From NCBI GenBank assembly GCA_030652475.1, contig JAUSAO010000033.1:1-59228 (forward strand): DNA of 59,228 nt. The letters are read 5' to 3'. A model generated the notes under the pieces. That model was not told the origin of the DNA, made no database searches, and saw only the letters and a list, made by a program, of their open reading frames with translations. Both the position numbers and the translations under genes were made by a program. This stretch comes from Gallionella sp. GTDB lineage: Bacteria > Pseudomonadota > Gammaproteobacteria > Burkholderiales > Gallionellaceae. Within the stretch, counting starts at the first letter, position 1; every line of letters starts with the position of its first letter. This document shows positions 8,543 to 15,899 of this stretch, piece after piece.

Positions 8543-9757
8543 ATGAATAAAATATTGTTCGCCCTGTTGTTTATTACAATCGCTCTCGGGCAGGCGCAGG
8601 CTGAATCTCGGCCTGCGCGGGCGCATGACATGACTAAGATGTGGCAAACATCCCTCGCACGCCAGCCGCTGGCCGCCACGGCCACGTTCGATGCGCAAGG
8701 GCGTCTGTGGCTGGCATCCGTGAAGGACGGCCACGTCACGGTGAGTCATAGCGGCGATCTGGGCAAGACGTTCAGTGCGCCGGTCCTCGTGAACTCGCAA
8801 GCGGAGTTTATAGCTGCCGATGGCGAGAATCGCCCGAAAATTCTGCTGGCTGCCAATGGCAATATTTACATTTCCTACACGCAGAGTATGGAGACGCCTT
8901 TCGCCGGTAATGTCCGTTTCAGCCGCTCTGTGGATGGCGGGAAAAGCTTTTCGCCGCCGCTCACGGTGAATGATAATCTCGATCTCTTTACCCACCGTTT
9001 TGATGCGATGGGAATAAACGCGCGCGGCCAGATTTATATTGCCTGGCTGGACAAACGCGATGCCGCCGCCGCCCATAAAAAGGGCGATAAATATAGCGGC
9101 ATCGCACTCTATTACGCTCTGTCCGATGATGAGGGGAAAAGTTTTCAGGCCAACATAAAGGTGGCCGACCATAGCTGCGAATGCTGTCGCGTCGCGATGG
9201 CCATGGACACGGATGGCTATCCTGTCATCGCCTGGCGACATATCTACGACACCAACATCCGGGATCATGCGCTGGTCAGGCTGGACGGCAAAATGACACC
9301 CGTGCGCCTCAGTCACGATAATTGGGTCGTCGCCGCCTGTCCGCATCACGGACCCTCCGTGTCTGTCGCACCCGATGGGATATATCACGCCACCTGGTTC
9401 AACAACGCACCCGAACGGCATGGCCTGTTCTATGCGCACTCAGCCGATCAGGGCAAGACTTTTTCTGTGCCGCTCAATTTCGGCAATTTCGAAGCACAGG
9501 CTGCACATCCCTCGGTGCTCAGTCTGGGTAGTCGTGTTTATATTGTCTGGAAGGAGTTTGACGGGGTGAACAGCCACATTATGGTGATGCATTCCTCCGA
9601 TGGCGGCAGCTCATGGTCGGCGCAAAACAGACTGTCCAGCACGGCTGAGGTATCCGACAGCCCCTTGCTGATAGCCACAGGCAGTCGTGTATTCCTGTCA
9701 TGGAACAGTAAAAATGAAGGCTATCGTCTGATCGCTATAGGCGGAGAACAGCAATGA
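8543..9757 (+). CDS. Periplasmic BNR/Asp-box (sialidase-fold) protein with CxCC motif
   Basis: This 404-residue exported protein has a signal peptide cleaved near GQAQA. Five Asp-boxes are visible: SGDLGKTF, SVDGGKSF, SDDEGKSF, SADQGKTF and SSDGGSSW, the mark of a six-bladed sialidase-type propeller. A Cys cluster C212-x-C214-C215 (HSCECCRV) and a CPHHGP segment about 50 residues later look like a metal or cofactor site. I see no sialic-acid or carbohydrate-import genes around it, so enzymatic sialidase activity is doubtful. It lies between the TonB receptor and a redoxin gene, overlapping the latter by four bases. A ligand-capture or metal-handling role is inferred from context. Confidence 0.8.
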   Translation: MNKILFALLFITIALGQAQAESRPARAHDMTKMWQTSLARQPLAATATFDAQGRLWLASVKDGHVTVSHSGDLGKTFSAPVLVNSQAEFIAADGENRPKILLAANGNIYISYTQSMETPFAGNVRFSRSVDGGKSFSPPLTVNDNLDLFTHRFDAMGINARGQIYIAWLDKRDAAAAHKKGDKYSGIALYYALSDDEGKSFQANIKVADHSCECCRVAMAMDTDGYPVIAWRHIYDTNIRDHALVRLDGKMTPVRLSHDNWVVAACPHHGPSVSVAPDGIYHATWFNNAPERHGLFYAHSADQGKTFSVPLNFGNFEAQAAHPSVLSLGSRVYIVWKEFDGVNSHIMVMHSSDGGSSWSAQNRLSSTAEVSDSPLLIATGSRVFLSWNSKNEGYRLIAIGGEQQ

Positions 9758-10248
9758 AGTGGTGGGGCGCCTTGATGGCGCTGTGTTTCGCCGTCTTATC
9801 TTTCGCACCGCTGCCCGCGCTGGCCGCCCAGGAAATAAAGCCGTTTGTCCGGGGCAGCTATCAGCATATCGTTGCTGCGCGCCAGGGCAGGCCATTTGTC
9901 GTCAGCTTCTGGTCATTGACTTGCAGCTACTGCATCGCCGAGATGAATTTGCTTAAAAAGCTGCTCAAAAAATACCCCGAACTTGATCTGGTGTTGATTT
10001 CTACCGACACCCCGGAAGAGCAAAATTCAGTCAGGGCAGTTCTGTCCGATTTTTCTCTGGACAAGACCGATGCCTGGGTTTTTGCCGACAGTTACACTGA
10101 GCGTCTGCGCTACGAGGTTGACAAAACATGGCAGGGAGAATTGCCGCGCACTTATCTGTTTGGCGCGAAAAACGCAGTAATAGCCATCAGCGGCAAGCTG
10201 GAAGGCAAGGAAATGGAACGGTGGGTCAAAGCGCAATATGCTCCCTGA
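9754..10248 (+). CDS. TlpA-like thioredoxin-fold periplasmic protein
   Basis: This 164-residue thioredoxin-fold protein has a cleavable signal (ALMALCFAVLSFAPLPALAA). The active site is C57-S-Y-C60 in SFWSLTCSYCIAEM, and the cis-proline loop is GELPRTYLFG. Such proteins reduce or isomerise periplasmic disulphides or assist metal-centre assembly. The coupled position after the CxCC propeller protein suggests it keeps those cysteines reduced; this is inference. Its ATG overlaps the previous stop (ATGA), and its 3' end overlaps the proposed tonB start. Confidence 0.85.
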   Translation: MKWWGALMALCFAVLSFAPLPALAAQEIKPFVRGSYQHIVAARQGRPFVVSFWSLTCSYCIAEMNLLKKLLKKYPELDLVLISTDTPEEQNSVRAVLSDFSLDKTDAWVFADSYTERLRYEVDKTWQGELPRTYLFGAKNAVIAISGKLEGKEMERWVKAQYAP

Positions 10249-10930
10249 AAGTCCCTGTCCACCCATGCCGCTCAAACTGAAGCAGACTGATTTGCCATCA
10301 CGCGACCGCTTGCTGGTTGTTATATTGGTGGTGCTGGTGCATGTTCTGCTGTTGGGGCTTTGGGCGAGCTTACCGCCTCCCGCCATGGTGCATCACGAAA
10401 TGTCGGCCAGCATCACGATTATGCCGAATCCTGTTCAGGCCGCACCACAACGTACAACGCCGCGCCCTCCGGTACAGACTAAGCCTAAACCGGTACCCGT
10501 ACTTCAGCCCAAGCCTGCGGTGAGTGCCGAACCCGCTGAAATTCGGCGTGATCAGGCAGCGGTAGCGCCTCAGCCTGCCGCGCCCGCTGAAACAGCCGCT
10601 CCTCGCCCCGTCGTTGATGCGTCGCCCATTCCACCGAATCGTGAACCGGACTATCGGGCAGCCTACCTCAGCAACCCTGTTCCTGCCTACCCGATGGTGG
10701 CGCGGCGCATGGGCTGGCAGGGCAAGGTGGTGCTGAATGTCGAAGTGCTGGCAAACGGTTTGCCCGGCCAAATAAAATTACATCAAAGCAGCGGGCGCGA
10801 AGTGCTGGATAATGCGGCGGCGAACACCGTAAAAAATTGGCGCTTCGTACCCGCGCAGCACGCCGGACGGGCGGTTACGCAATGGTTCAGAGTGCCGATC
10901 AATTTTTCACTTGAGGATAATGAAACATGA
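10238..10930 (+). CDS. tonB: TonB energy-transducing protein
   Basis: This 230-residue TonB spans the periplasm to couple ExbBD proton flow to the receptor. It has one N-terminal membrane helix (LLVVILVVLVHVLLLGLWASL, about 24-44) with the conserved His. A Pro/Ala/Lys-rich linker (about 65-125) follows, then a TonB C-terminal domain (PAYPMVARRMGWQGKVVLNV ... NWRFVPA). The ATG at 10238 overlaps the preceding gene by 11 bases. An internal ATG at 10265 is possible, and neither has a strong ribosome site. It overlaps exbB by four bases, so tonB-exbB-exbD are co-expressed with the receptor. Confidence 0.93.
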   Translation: MLPESPCPPMPLKLKQTDLPSRDRLLVVILVVLVHVLLLGLWASLPPPAMVHHEMSASITIMPNPVQAAPQRTTPRPPVQTKPKPVPVLQPKPAVSAEPAEIRRDQAAVAPQPAAPAETAAPRPVVDASPIPPNREPDYRAAYLSNPVPAYPMVARRMGWQGKVVLNVEVLANGLPGQIKLHQSSGREVLDNAAANTVKNWRFVPAQHAGRAVTQWFRVPINFSLEDNET

Positions 10931-11583
10931 ATAATTTGTTTTCCATCGACTCACCCATCGTTCTGGGTACTTTATGGGTGCTGATCCTGTTATCGGTGGT
11001 GACCTGGTCCATCGCGCTGCTGAAGCTGTGGCGTCAGGTGCAGGACCGCAAACTCAACCGCCTCTTCCACGACACGTTCTGGGCGGCGCGCGACTGGCGC
11101 GCGGCCGAAGATGAGGCGGGCAGGGGCGAGGGTGATATCGCGCGATTGGCTCAGGCGGGTTTCGCCGAGCTCACGGCACTGGGGTCGGATCGTCAGGATC
11201 TGATGCACACCGGCGCCCCGCAGGAAGTGCTGGAGCGTCAGTTGCGCCAGCAGGTGCAGAATATCCAGCGTTATCACGAACGCGGTCTGGCGGAGTTGGC
11301 TACCATCGGTTCAACGGCACCTTTTGTCGGGCTGTTCGGCACGGTGTGGGGCATCATGCATGCGCTCCAGAGCATAGGCCTGAGTGGCACGGCTACGCTG
11401 GATGTGGTGGCCGGCCCCATCGGCGAAGCGCTGATCGCTACCGCCATCGGTATCGCCACCGCGCTGCCTGCGGTGCTGGCCTATAACTACTTTTTGCGCC
11501 ATCTGCGCTTGCGCATTACCGAGCTTGAAAATTTTGCGCATGACTTCATGCGGCTGGCTCTCAAGCATAATTTCAAGGGATAG
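10927..11583 (+). CDS. exbB: ExbB/TolQ-family proton channel subunit
   Basis: This 218-residue inner-membrane protein of the MotA/TolQ/ExbB family has three membrane segments: about 11-33, then two after residue 120 (IGSTAPFVGLFGTVWGIMHAL and AEALIATAIGIATALPAVLAYNYF-like). The conserved GLFGTVWGI and the Thr/Pro-rich third helix form the proton path with ExbD. The start codon overlaps the tonB stop by four bases. Position between tonB and exbD favours the ExbB rather than the TolQ assignment. Confidence 0.93.
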   Translation: MNNLFSIDSPIVLGTLWVLILLSVVTWSIALLKLWRQVQDRKLNRLFHDTFWAARDWRAAEDEAGRGEGDIARLAQAGFAELTALGSDRQDLMHTGAPQEVLERQLRQQVQNIQRYHERGLAELATIGSTAPFVGLFGTVWGIMHALQSIGLSGTATLDVVAGPIGEALIATAIGIATALPAVLAYNYFLRHLRLRITELENFAHDFMRLALKHNFKG

Positions 11584-11614
11584 TTGCTGATGTTCAGGGG
11601 AAGGGGAGGGGAAG

Positions 11615-12019
11615 ATGGCTTTTAACAGTAACTCGGATGGCGAAATGATGAGCGAGATCAACGTCACGCCGCTGGTGGACGTGATGCTGGTGCTGCTGGT
11701 GGTATTCATTATTACCGCGCCCTTGCTCGCCCCGCAGTCGCTCAAGATCAATCTGCCCAAAACCGACGCAGTACAGCAACAGGATCAGCCGCAGCGCGTC
11801 AGTCTGGTGGTGGATGAAAAGGGCAATATCGAGATTGAACAGCGCCCTGTCAACGATGAAGAGCTGGCTGCGCTGTTGCGCCAGCGCGCGCTGGATCCGC
11901 AATTTCAGTTGCAAATCGAGGCGGACAAGGCGGTGCCTTACGGGCGTATCGCCGAACTGATGGCGCTGGCACAGCACGCCGGAGTCGCCAAATTGGCGTT
12001 TATCACGCTGGCGAAATAG
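11615..12019 (+). CDS. exbD: ExbD/TolR-family protein
   Basis: This 134-residue partner of ExbB has a short cytoplasmic N-terminus (MSEINVTPLVD) and one membrane helix (VMLVLLVVFIITAPLL) carrying the conserved Asp in PLVDVML. A periplasmic domain ends IAELMALAQHAGVAKLAFITLAK. A strong purine-rich ribosome site (GGGGAGGGGAAG) precedes the ATG. It is the last gene of the TonB operon and is followed by a strong terminator. Confidence 0.93.
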   Translation: MAFNSNSDGEMMSEINVTPLVDVMLVLLVVFIITAPLLAPQSLKINLPKTDAVQQQDQPQRVSLVVDEKGNIEIEQRPVNDEELAALLRQRALDPQFQLQIEADKAVPYGRIAELMALAQHAGVAKLAFITLAK

Positions 12020-12035
12020 CTTTTGCGCTGACAAG

Positions 12036-12063
12036 AAAAAAGCACGCCTAGGCGTGCTTTTTT
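12036..12063. terminator. Bidirectional rho-independent terminator
   Basis: A perfect hairpin AGCACGCC-TA-GGCGTGCT (12041-12058) is flanked by an A-run on the left and a T-run on the right. It can end transcription from exbD on the plus strand and from rhlE on the minus strand. Confidence 0.9.
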
Positions 12064-12089
12064 GTTATGCCTGAACGGCAATCTTGGTG

Positions 12090-13727
12090 TTACTTGTTGC
12101 CACCGTTGCCGCCACGATTGCCGCCAAAGCTCGGGCGATTGCCGCCGCCGAAGCCGGGACGATCACCGCCCTCGCGACGCGGAGCACCCGCGCCAGCGCG
12201 AGGTGCATTGCTGAAGCTGCGTTCCTGGCTGCGTGGTTGTTGCGCGTTGCCGCCGAAACCCTGGCGAGCCTGACCGCCGAAGCCTGCACCTTCGTTGCGA
12301 GCCGGATGGCTGTGACGGCTGTCCGGTGCGCTGTGATGAAAGCCTGTACCGCGAGCCTGTCCTGAGTTTGTCGAAGGATTGCCGTTGCCAGCGAATGCCG
12401 AACTGCGATTACCGCCGCCGAAACCGCTGTTACGATTGCCAGCGTACCCGCCGCCATTACCCGCACCCGCATTGCTGCGGTTTCCCGCGTATCCGCCACC
12501 ACTATTGCCGCCGCCGAAGCCGCCGCCATTGCCGCGTGACGGGCCGTTGTTACCGCGTGGACGATCGGAAGAAGGGCCGGTACGCAGTTTATACTTAGGC
12601 TCCAGCCCTTCGATAGTGTGCATCTTGATGCTTTGTTCGGTGTAACGCTCGATACGCTTCAACAACTGCGCATCGCGGTTGGATGCGAACGAGATGGCTA
12701 TGCCTGACGAACCGCCGCGACCGGTACGGCCGATGCGGTGTACGTAGTCTTCAGCGAACTTGGGCAGGTCGAAGTTGATGACGTGCGAGATGCCACGTAC
12801 GTCCAGACCGCGTGCGGCCACGTCGGTCGCAACCAGAATGCGCACATTGCCGTTACGCATGTTCAGCAGCGTGCGATTACGCTCGCGCTGGCTCATGTCG
12901 CCGTGCAAAGCCGCAACCGAATGGCCTTGTGCGGAAAGTTGGTCGGCCAGGCCGTCGGCATCGCGCTTGGTTGCGGTAAATACCAGCGCCTGATTGACTT
13001 CGGTGTCTGTTAGCAAGTGGCTCAGCATCTTGTTCTTGTGCGCGACGTCATCGGCAAACATCATGCGTTGCTCGATGTTTTCGTGCTTGTCCTTTGCAGC
13101 TGACACGTTGATGCGCTTGGGTGTCTTCAGCAGGCGGGACGCCAGATTGCCAACCACGCCTTCAAGCGTTGCCGAGAACAGCAGGGTCTGACGTGTGGCC
13201 GGGGTTGCAGCGGCGATGCGTTCCACATCATCCACGAAACCCATGTCCAGCATGCGATCCGCTTCGTCCAGAATCAGCACTTCCAGGCGTGAGAAATCGA
13301 TACGACCGCGTTCCAGATGGTCGATCAGACGACCTGGCGTTGCGACCAGAATATCCACATGGCTGGACAGCAAACGGTTTTGCACCGGGTAAGGCATGCC
13401 GCCCAGAATGCTGATGATCTTGAAGCGCATATTTTTGCCGTACTTGGTCGCGGCATCGCAAACCTGCTGTGCCAGTTCGCGGGTCGGTGTCAGCACCAGT
13501 ACGCGCGGGCCTTTGCCCGGCATTGTTGATGGCGTGGCCAGACGGTTAAGGGCTGGCAGGATAAAGGCGGCGGTCTTGCCGCTACCGGTTTGTGCGGACG
13601 CCATCAAATCGTGTCCGGCGAGAATTTCCGGAATAGCCTGTTCCTGAATAGGCGTAGGTTGCGTATAACCGGTATCAGCAATCGCCTTCAGGATGGACGG
13701 GTTTAAATTCAGTTCTTCAAATGTCAT
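12090..13727 (-). CDS. rhlE: DEAD-box RNA helicase, RhlE type
   Basis: This 545-residue ATP-dependent RNA helicase begins MTFEELNLNP and has Q-motif TPIQEQAIP, motif I AQTGSGKT, motif II DEAD, motif III SAT and motif VI HRIGRTGR. The C-terminal ~170 residues are a Gly/Asn/Arg-rich tail with GGGFGGGN-like repeats, typical of RhlE and thought to bind RNA. The start at 13727 has a good AAGGAAG site; the frame stays open upstream but lacks conservation. An eight-codon stretch in the tail (PSTNSGQA) comes from a dispersed repeat. It is transcribed alone, with a long leader and a strong -10 element about 310 bp upstream. Confidence 0.95.
   Translation of the reverse strand: MTFEELNLNPSILKAIADTGYTQPTPIQEQAIPEILAGHDLMASAQTGSGKTAAFILPALNRLATPSTMPGKGPRVLVLTPTRELAQQVCDAATKYGKNMRFKIISILGGMPYPVQNRLLSSHVDILVATPGRLIDHLERGRIDFSRLEVLILDEADRMLDMGFVDDVERIAAATPATRQTLLFSATLEGVVGNLASRLLKTPKRINVSAAKDKHENIEQRMMFADDVAHKNKMLSHLLTDTEVNQALVFTATKRDADGLADQLSAQGHSVAALHGDMSQRERNRTLLNMRNGNVRILVATDVAARGLDVRGISHVINFDLPKFAEDYVHRIGRTGRGGSSGIAISFASNRDAQLLKRIERYTEQSIKMHTIEGLEPKYKLRTGPSSDRPRGNNGPSRGNGGGFGGGNSGGGYAGNRSNAGAGNGGGYAGNRNSGFGGGNRSSAFAGNGNPSTNSGQARGTGFHHSAPDSRHSHPARNEGAGFGGQARQGFGGNAQQPRSQERSFSNAPRAGAGAPRREGGDRPGFGGGNRPSFGGNRGGNGGNK
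12354..12377. repeat. Short dispersed repeat inserted in frame in rhlE
   Basis: This 24-bp stretch reads, on the minus strand, CCTTCGACAAACTCAGGACA plus four more bases. It is the core of a repeat found in many proteobacterial genomes as CCTTCGACAAGCTCAGGAC. It encodes PSTNSGQA in the Gly-rich tail of the helicase without breaking frame. Confidence 0.6.
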
Positions 13728-14038
13728 TTTTGCTTCCTTTTTAAAATCAAAGGGAATCCACTTCGTCATTCGGATAGCGCACCCGGATAAATAATCGGGC
13801 GCGGAAGAATCCGGCATGGCGAACGCAGAGTCGTTCCCTAAGGTAAGCGCAGGTAGTAGTGCTACCCATTTGAAGGGTAGAGGATAAACCGGCGCAAAAA
13901 CATCGTTGCTAACCGGGAAACCCTGGAATCCATAAAGCGGAATCTGGTAGAGTTCTTTAGACAGGCGCGCTTGGAAAGCGCACGAGAGATAGGTCGGAAA
14001 CGATGAACTAATGCCGCATAGCTTGCGGCAAGTCGCGC

Positions 14039-14044
14039 ATTATA
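14039..14044 (-). promoter_or_regulatory. Probable rhlE promoter -10 (TATAAT)
   Basis: On the minus strand the sequence reads CAGTATAATGCG, a perfect -10 hexamer. The -35 region 17 bp upstream (CTGGCT) is weak. Transcription from here would give a leader of about 305 nt before the rhlE ATG. Confidence 0.5.
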
Positions 14045-14113
14045 CTGATGAAAGAAATAAAAGCCAGTAATTTTTTTGTGTTTTGTTAAGGTCTGAATGG
14101 TGTCGCTTTCACA

Positions 14114-14119
14114 TATAAT
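14114..14119 (+). promoter_or_regulatory. Probable promoter -10 of the PstS-like/porin/GGDEF-EAL operon
   Basis: A perfect TATAAT lies 34 bp before the TTG start at 14153. The -35 position (GTCTGA) is poor. A short leader with GGAAG follows. Confidence 0.5.
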
Positions 14120-14152
14120 CAACGCTCAAATTACGGAAGTAACTCTTCGAAC

Positions 14153-14599
14153 TTGAATCCGCCATATAAACGGTTTAGGCAATCGCACACAATTCGTGTG
14201 GCGTTATTTATCGTATGGTGGATTTGTGCCGGTGGCGCGTGGGCCGTCGAAATGATCGCCCATCCGGGGGTGACGGTTCAAATATTGACCGTCAATGAGA
14301 CGCGCTCCATATTCGGCATGCGTCAGTTAACCTGGCCTGGCGGTGTTCCCGTACGAGTTTTCGTGCTGCCGGAACAACATTCTCTGCATGCAAGTTTTTG
14401 CAGGGAAATGCTCAATATTTACCCCTATCAATTAAGGCTATCCTGGAACCGGCTGGTCTATTCAGGCACCGGACAAGCTCCCACCGAGGTGGCTACAGAA
14501 CAGGAAATGCTGGCCAGGGTGGCGTCCACGCCGGGTGCAATCGGCTATGTCAATAAGGTAAACAGCAATGATTCAGTTCATACGGTTTCTGTTCGTTAA
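14153..14599 (+). CDS. PstS-like periplasmic substrate-binding domain protein
   Basis: This 148-residue exported protein has an N-terminal hydrophobic signal (VALFIVWWICAGGAWA). A short domain like those of phosphate-type periplasmic binding proteins follows: IFGMRQLTWPGGVPVRVFVLP, then EVATEQEMLARVASTPGAIGYV. It lacks the length of a full PstS (about 320 residues), so it holds one lobe only. The start is a TTG; GGAAG lies rather far upstream, so an internal start is possible. It is the first gene of a run with an outer-membrane barrel and a GGDEF-EAL sensor. A role in sensing or ligand presentation for that sensor is inferred, not shown. Confidence 0.7.
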   Translation: MNPPYKRFRQSHTIRVALFIVWWICAGGAWAVEMIAHPGVTVQILTVNETRSIFGMRQLTWPGGVPVRVFVLPEQHSLHASFCREMLNIYPYQLRLSWNRLVYSGTGQAPTEVATEQEMLARVASTPGAIGYVNKVNSNDSVHTVSVR

Positions 14600-14626
14600 A
14601 ATGAAGCTCGCGCAGCGCTTCGTTTG

Positions 14627-14664
14627 CCCCCTCGCCCGCTTGAGGGAGAGGGTTGGGGTGAGGG
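14627..14664. repeat. Dispersed GAGGGAGAGGG-type repeat between two operon genes
   Basis: The sequence CCCTCGCCCGCTTGAGGGAG and the following GGTTGGGGTGAGGG form a hairpin-prone repeat known from many proteobacterial genomes. It lies between the PstS-like stop (14599) and the barrel-protein ATG (14673). Its terminal GTGAGGG is placed to serve as ribosome-binding site. Confidence 0.65.
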
Positions 14665-14672
14665 AAACGAAC

Positions 14673-15896
14673 ATGGCAGGTTTTACTATCAAGAGCGGCA
14701 TCTTTGCCATATTCGTTAATATCGCGCTTTTATTTATGGCGAGTGCAGGCGCACGTGATTTACATGACGGTGTGCAATTGCATGGCTTCGCAAGCCAGGG
14801 TGTTGCCTTAAGCAGCCAGAATCAGTTTAACGGCAGCACACAAGGTAGTGCCGGGATGGATATGCGCGAACTGGGACTCAATCTATCCTGGCAGGCAGCG
14901 CCCGACTGGCTGGTGTCGGGTCAGTTGGTGTCGCGCTGGGCGGGCGCGACGGACAACGGTACGGTGCGTGTTGACTATGCGTTTGTCGATCATTCCCTGA
15001 TTGATAATGGTCAGCGTCATCTTGGCATGCAGTTGGGCAAGGTAAAGAATCCCTATGGTTTTTTTAACATGACGCGCGACGTGGCGCATACCCGTGCGGG
15101 GATCATGTTGCCGCAGTCCATCTATCAGGATCAAATACGCGATTTCTTTCTGGCCGCACCCGGCATCGCTCTGCATGGCAGTGAAGAGCGCGGCGACAAT
15201 CTGCTTTCATGGCAGGTCAGCATGTTGCACCCGCAGGTCAGCAGTCAGAACCTGACTGCCTACATCGTGGACAGGCAGCAGGGACATTTCAACGCACGTA
15301 CCTCCATGTTGGCACAGACATTATGGGAGCATGATGGCGGGAAGTGGCGTGTCGGACTGTCATTGGGTCAATTTGACATACATTACCAGCCAGCCCCCAG
15401 TGACTTTTTCGGTACGGGCAGTTTTACCGGTGCGGGCAATGTCACCCTGAATACCGGGGTGCTGTCTGTCGAACACAATCGCGAGGATTGGAGTTACACC
15501 GCCGAATACGCCAGTACGCGCCAGCTAAGAAGCGGTTTCAACGTACCGTTCGCGCCTATCCTGGACAAGGATACGACAATTGAAGCGTATTACCTCCAGA
15601 CACTCTGGCGTTTCGCGCCACGCTGGCAGGCGCTGGCACGCTACGATGCTATTTATCTCGACAAACAGGATCGCAACGGCATGACCTTCGCTGCGGCCAC
15701 GACGTTGCCCGCCTCGCAGCGTTATGCGCGGGACTGGACGATGGGGTTGCGCTATGAACCGAGCAGCAAATGGTCTTTATTTGCCGAGATTCATCACGTC
15801 AACGGTGGCGCCTGGTTATCCAAACTGGATAACCCGCCCGCCGGTTTGAGCAGCAACTGGGATATGTTGTTGTTGCAGGCGGCCTGGCATTTCTAA
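14673..15896 (+). CDS. Outer-membrane beta-barrel (porin-like) protein
   Basis: This is a protein of about 407 residues with a signal peptide (IFAIFVNIALLFMASAGA) and alternating amphipathic strands. It ends in an aromatic C-terminus (LLLQAAWHF), as expected of outer-membrane proteins. Segments such as LHGFASQGVALSS near the start and MQLGKVKNPYGFFN resemble phosphate-selective or DUF3138-like porins. The ATG at 14673 is chosen because the frame upstream (to 14568) translates only the dispersed repeat and overlaps the previous gene. Substrate unknown. It lies three bases before the GGDEF-EAL gene, so the two are co-transcribed. Confidence 0.8.
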   Translation: MAGFTIKSGIFAIFVNIALLFMASAGARDLHDGVQLHGFASQGVALSSQNQFNGSTQGSAGMDMRELGLNLSWQAAPDWLVSGQLVSRWAGATDNGTVRVDYAFVDHSLIDNGQRHLGMQLGKVKNPYGFFNMTRDVAHTRAGIMLPQSIYQDQIRDFFLAAPGIALHGSEERGDNLLSWQVSMLHPQVSSQNLTAYIVDRQQGHFNARTSMLAQTLWEHDGGKWRVGLSLGQFDIHYQPAPSDFFGTGSFTGAGNVTLNTGVLSVEHNREDWSYTAEYASTRQLRSGFNVPFAPILDKDTTIEAYYLQTLWRFAPRWQALARYDAIYLDKQDRNGMTFAAATTLPASQRYARDWTMGLRYEPSSKWSLFAEIHHVNGGAWLSKLDNPPAGLSSNWDMLLLQAAWHF

Positions 15897-15899
15897 TTG

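Larger units (their letters stand above)
13728..14152. other. 425-bp gap: long rhlE leader plus divergent promoters
   Basis: There is no convincing gene here. An 86-codon minus-strand frame (13862-14122) has no recognisable protein and crosses the promoter. The stretch contains a hairpin CTACCC/GGGTAG (13861-13879) and a GC-containing region that would form the rhlE 5' leader of about 300 nt. Two perfect TATAAT boxes face opposite ways at 14039-14044 and 14114-14119. Confidence 0.55.

Noticed and set aside
8414..9439. Long minus-strand open frame opposite the Asp-box protein
   Set aside because: It is antisense to a gene with clear motifs and signal peptide, and its translation shows no family resemblance.
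8543..9757. True sialidase for host glycans
   Set aside because: Asp-boxes alone do not prove activity, and the operon holds no sialic-acid uptake or catabolic genes.
13862..14122. 86-codon minus-strand frame upstream of rhlE
   Set aside because: It has no ribosome site or family resemblance and overlaps the likely promoters; it reads as leader RNA instead.
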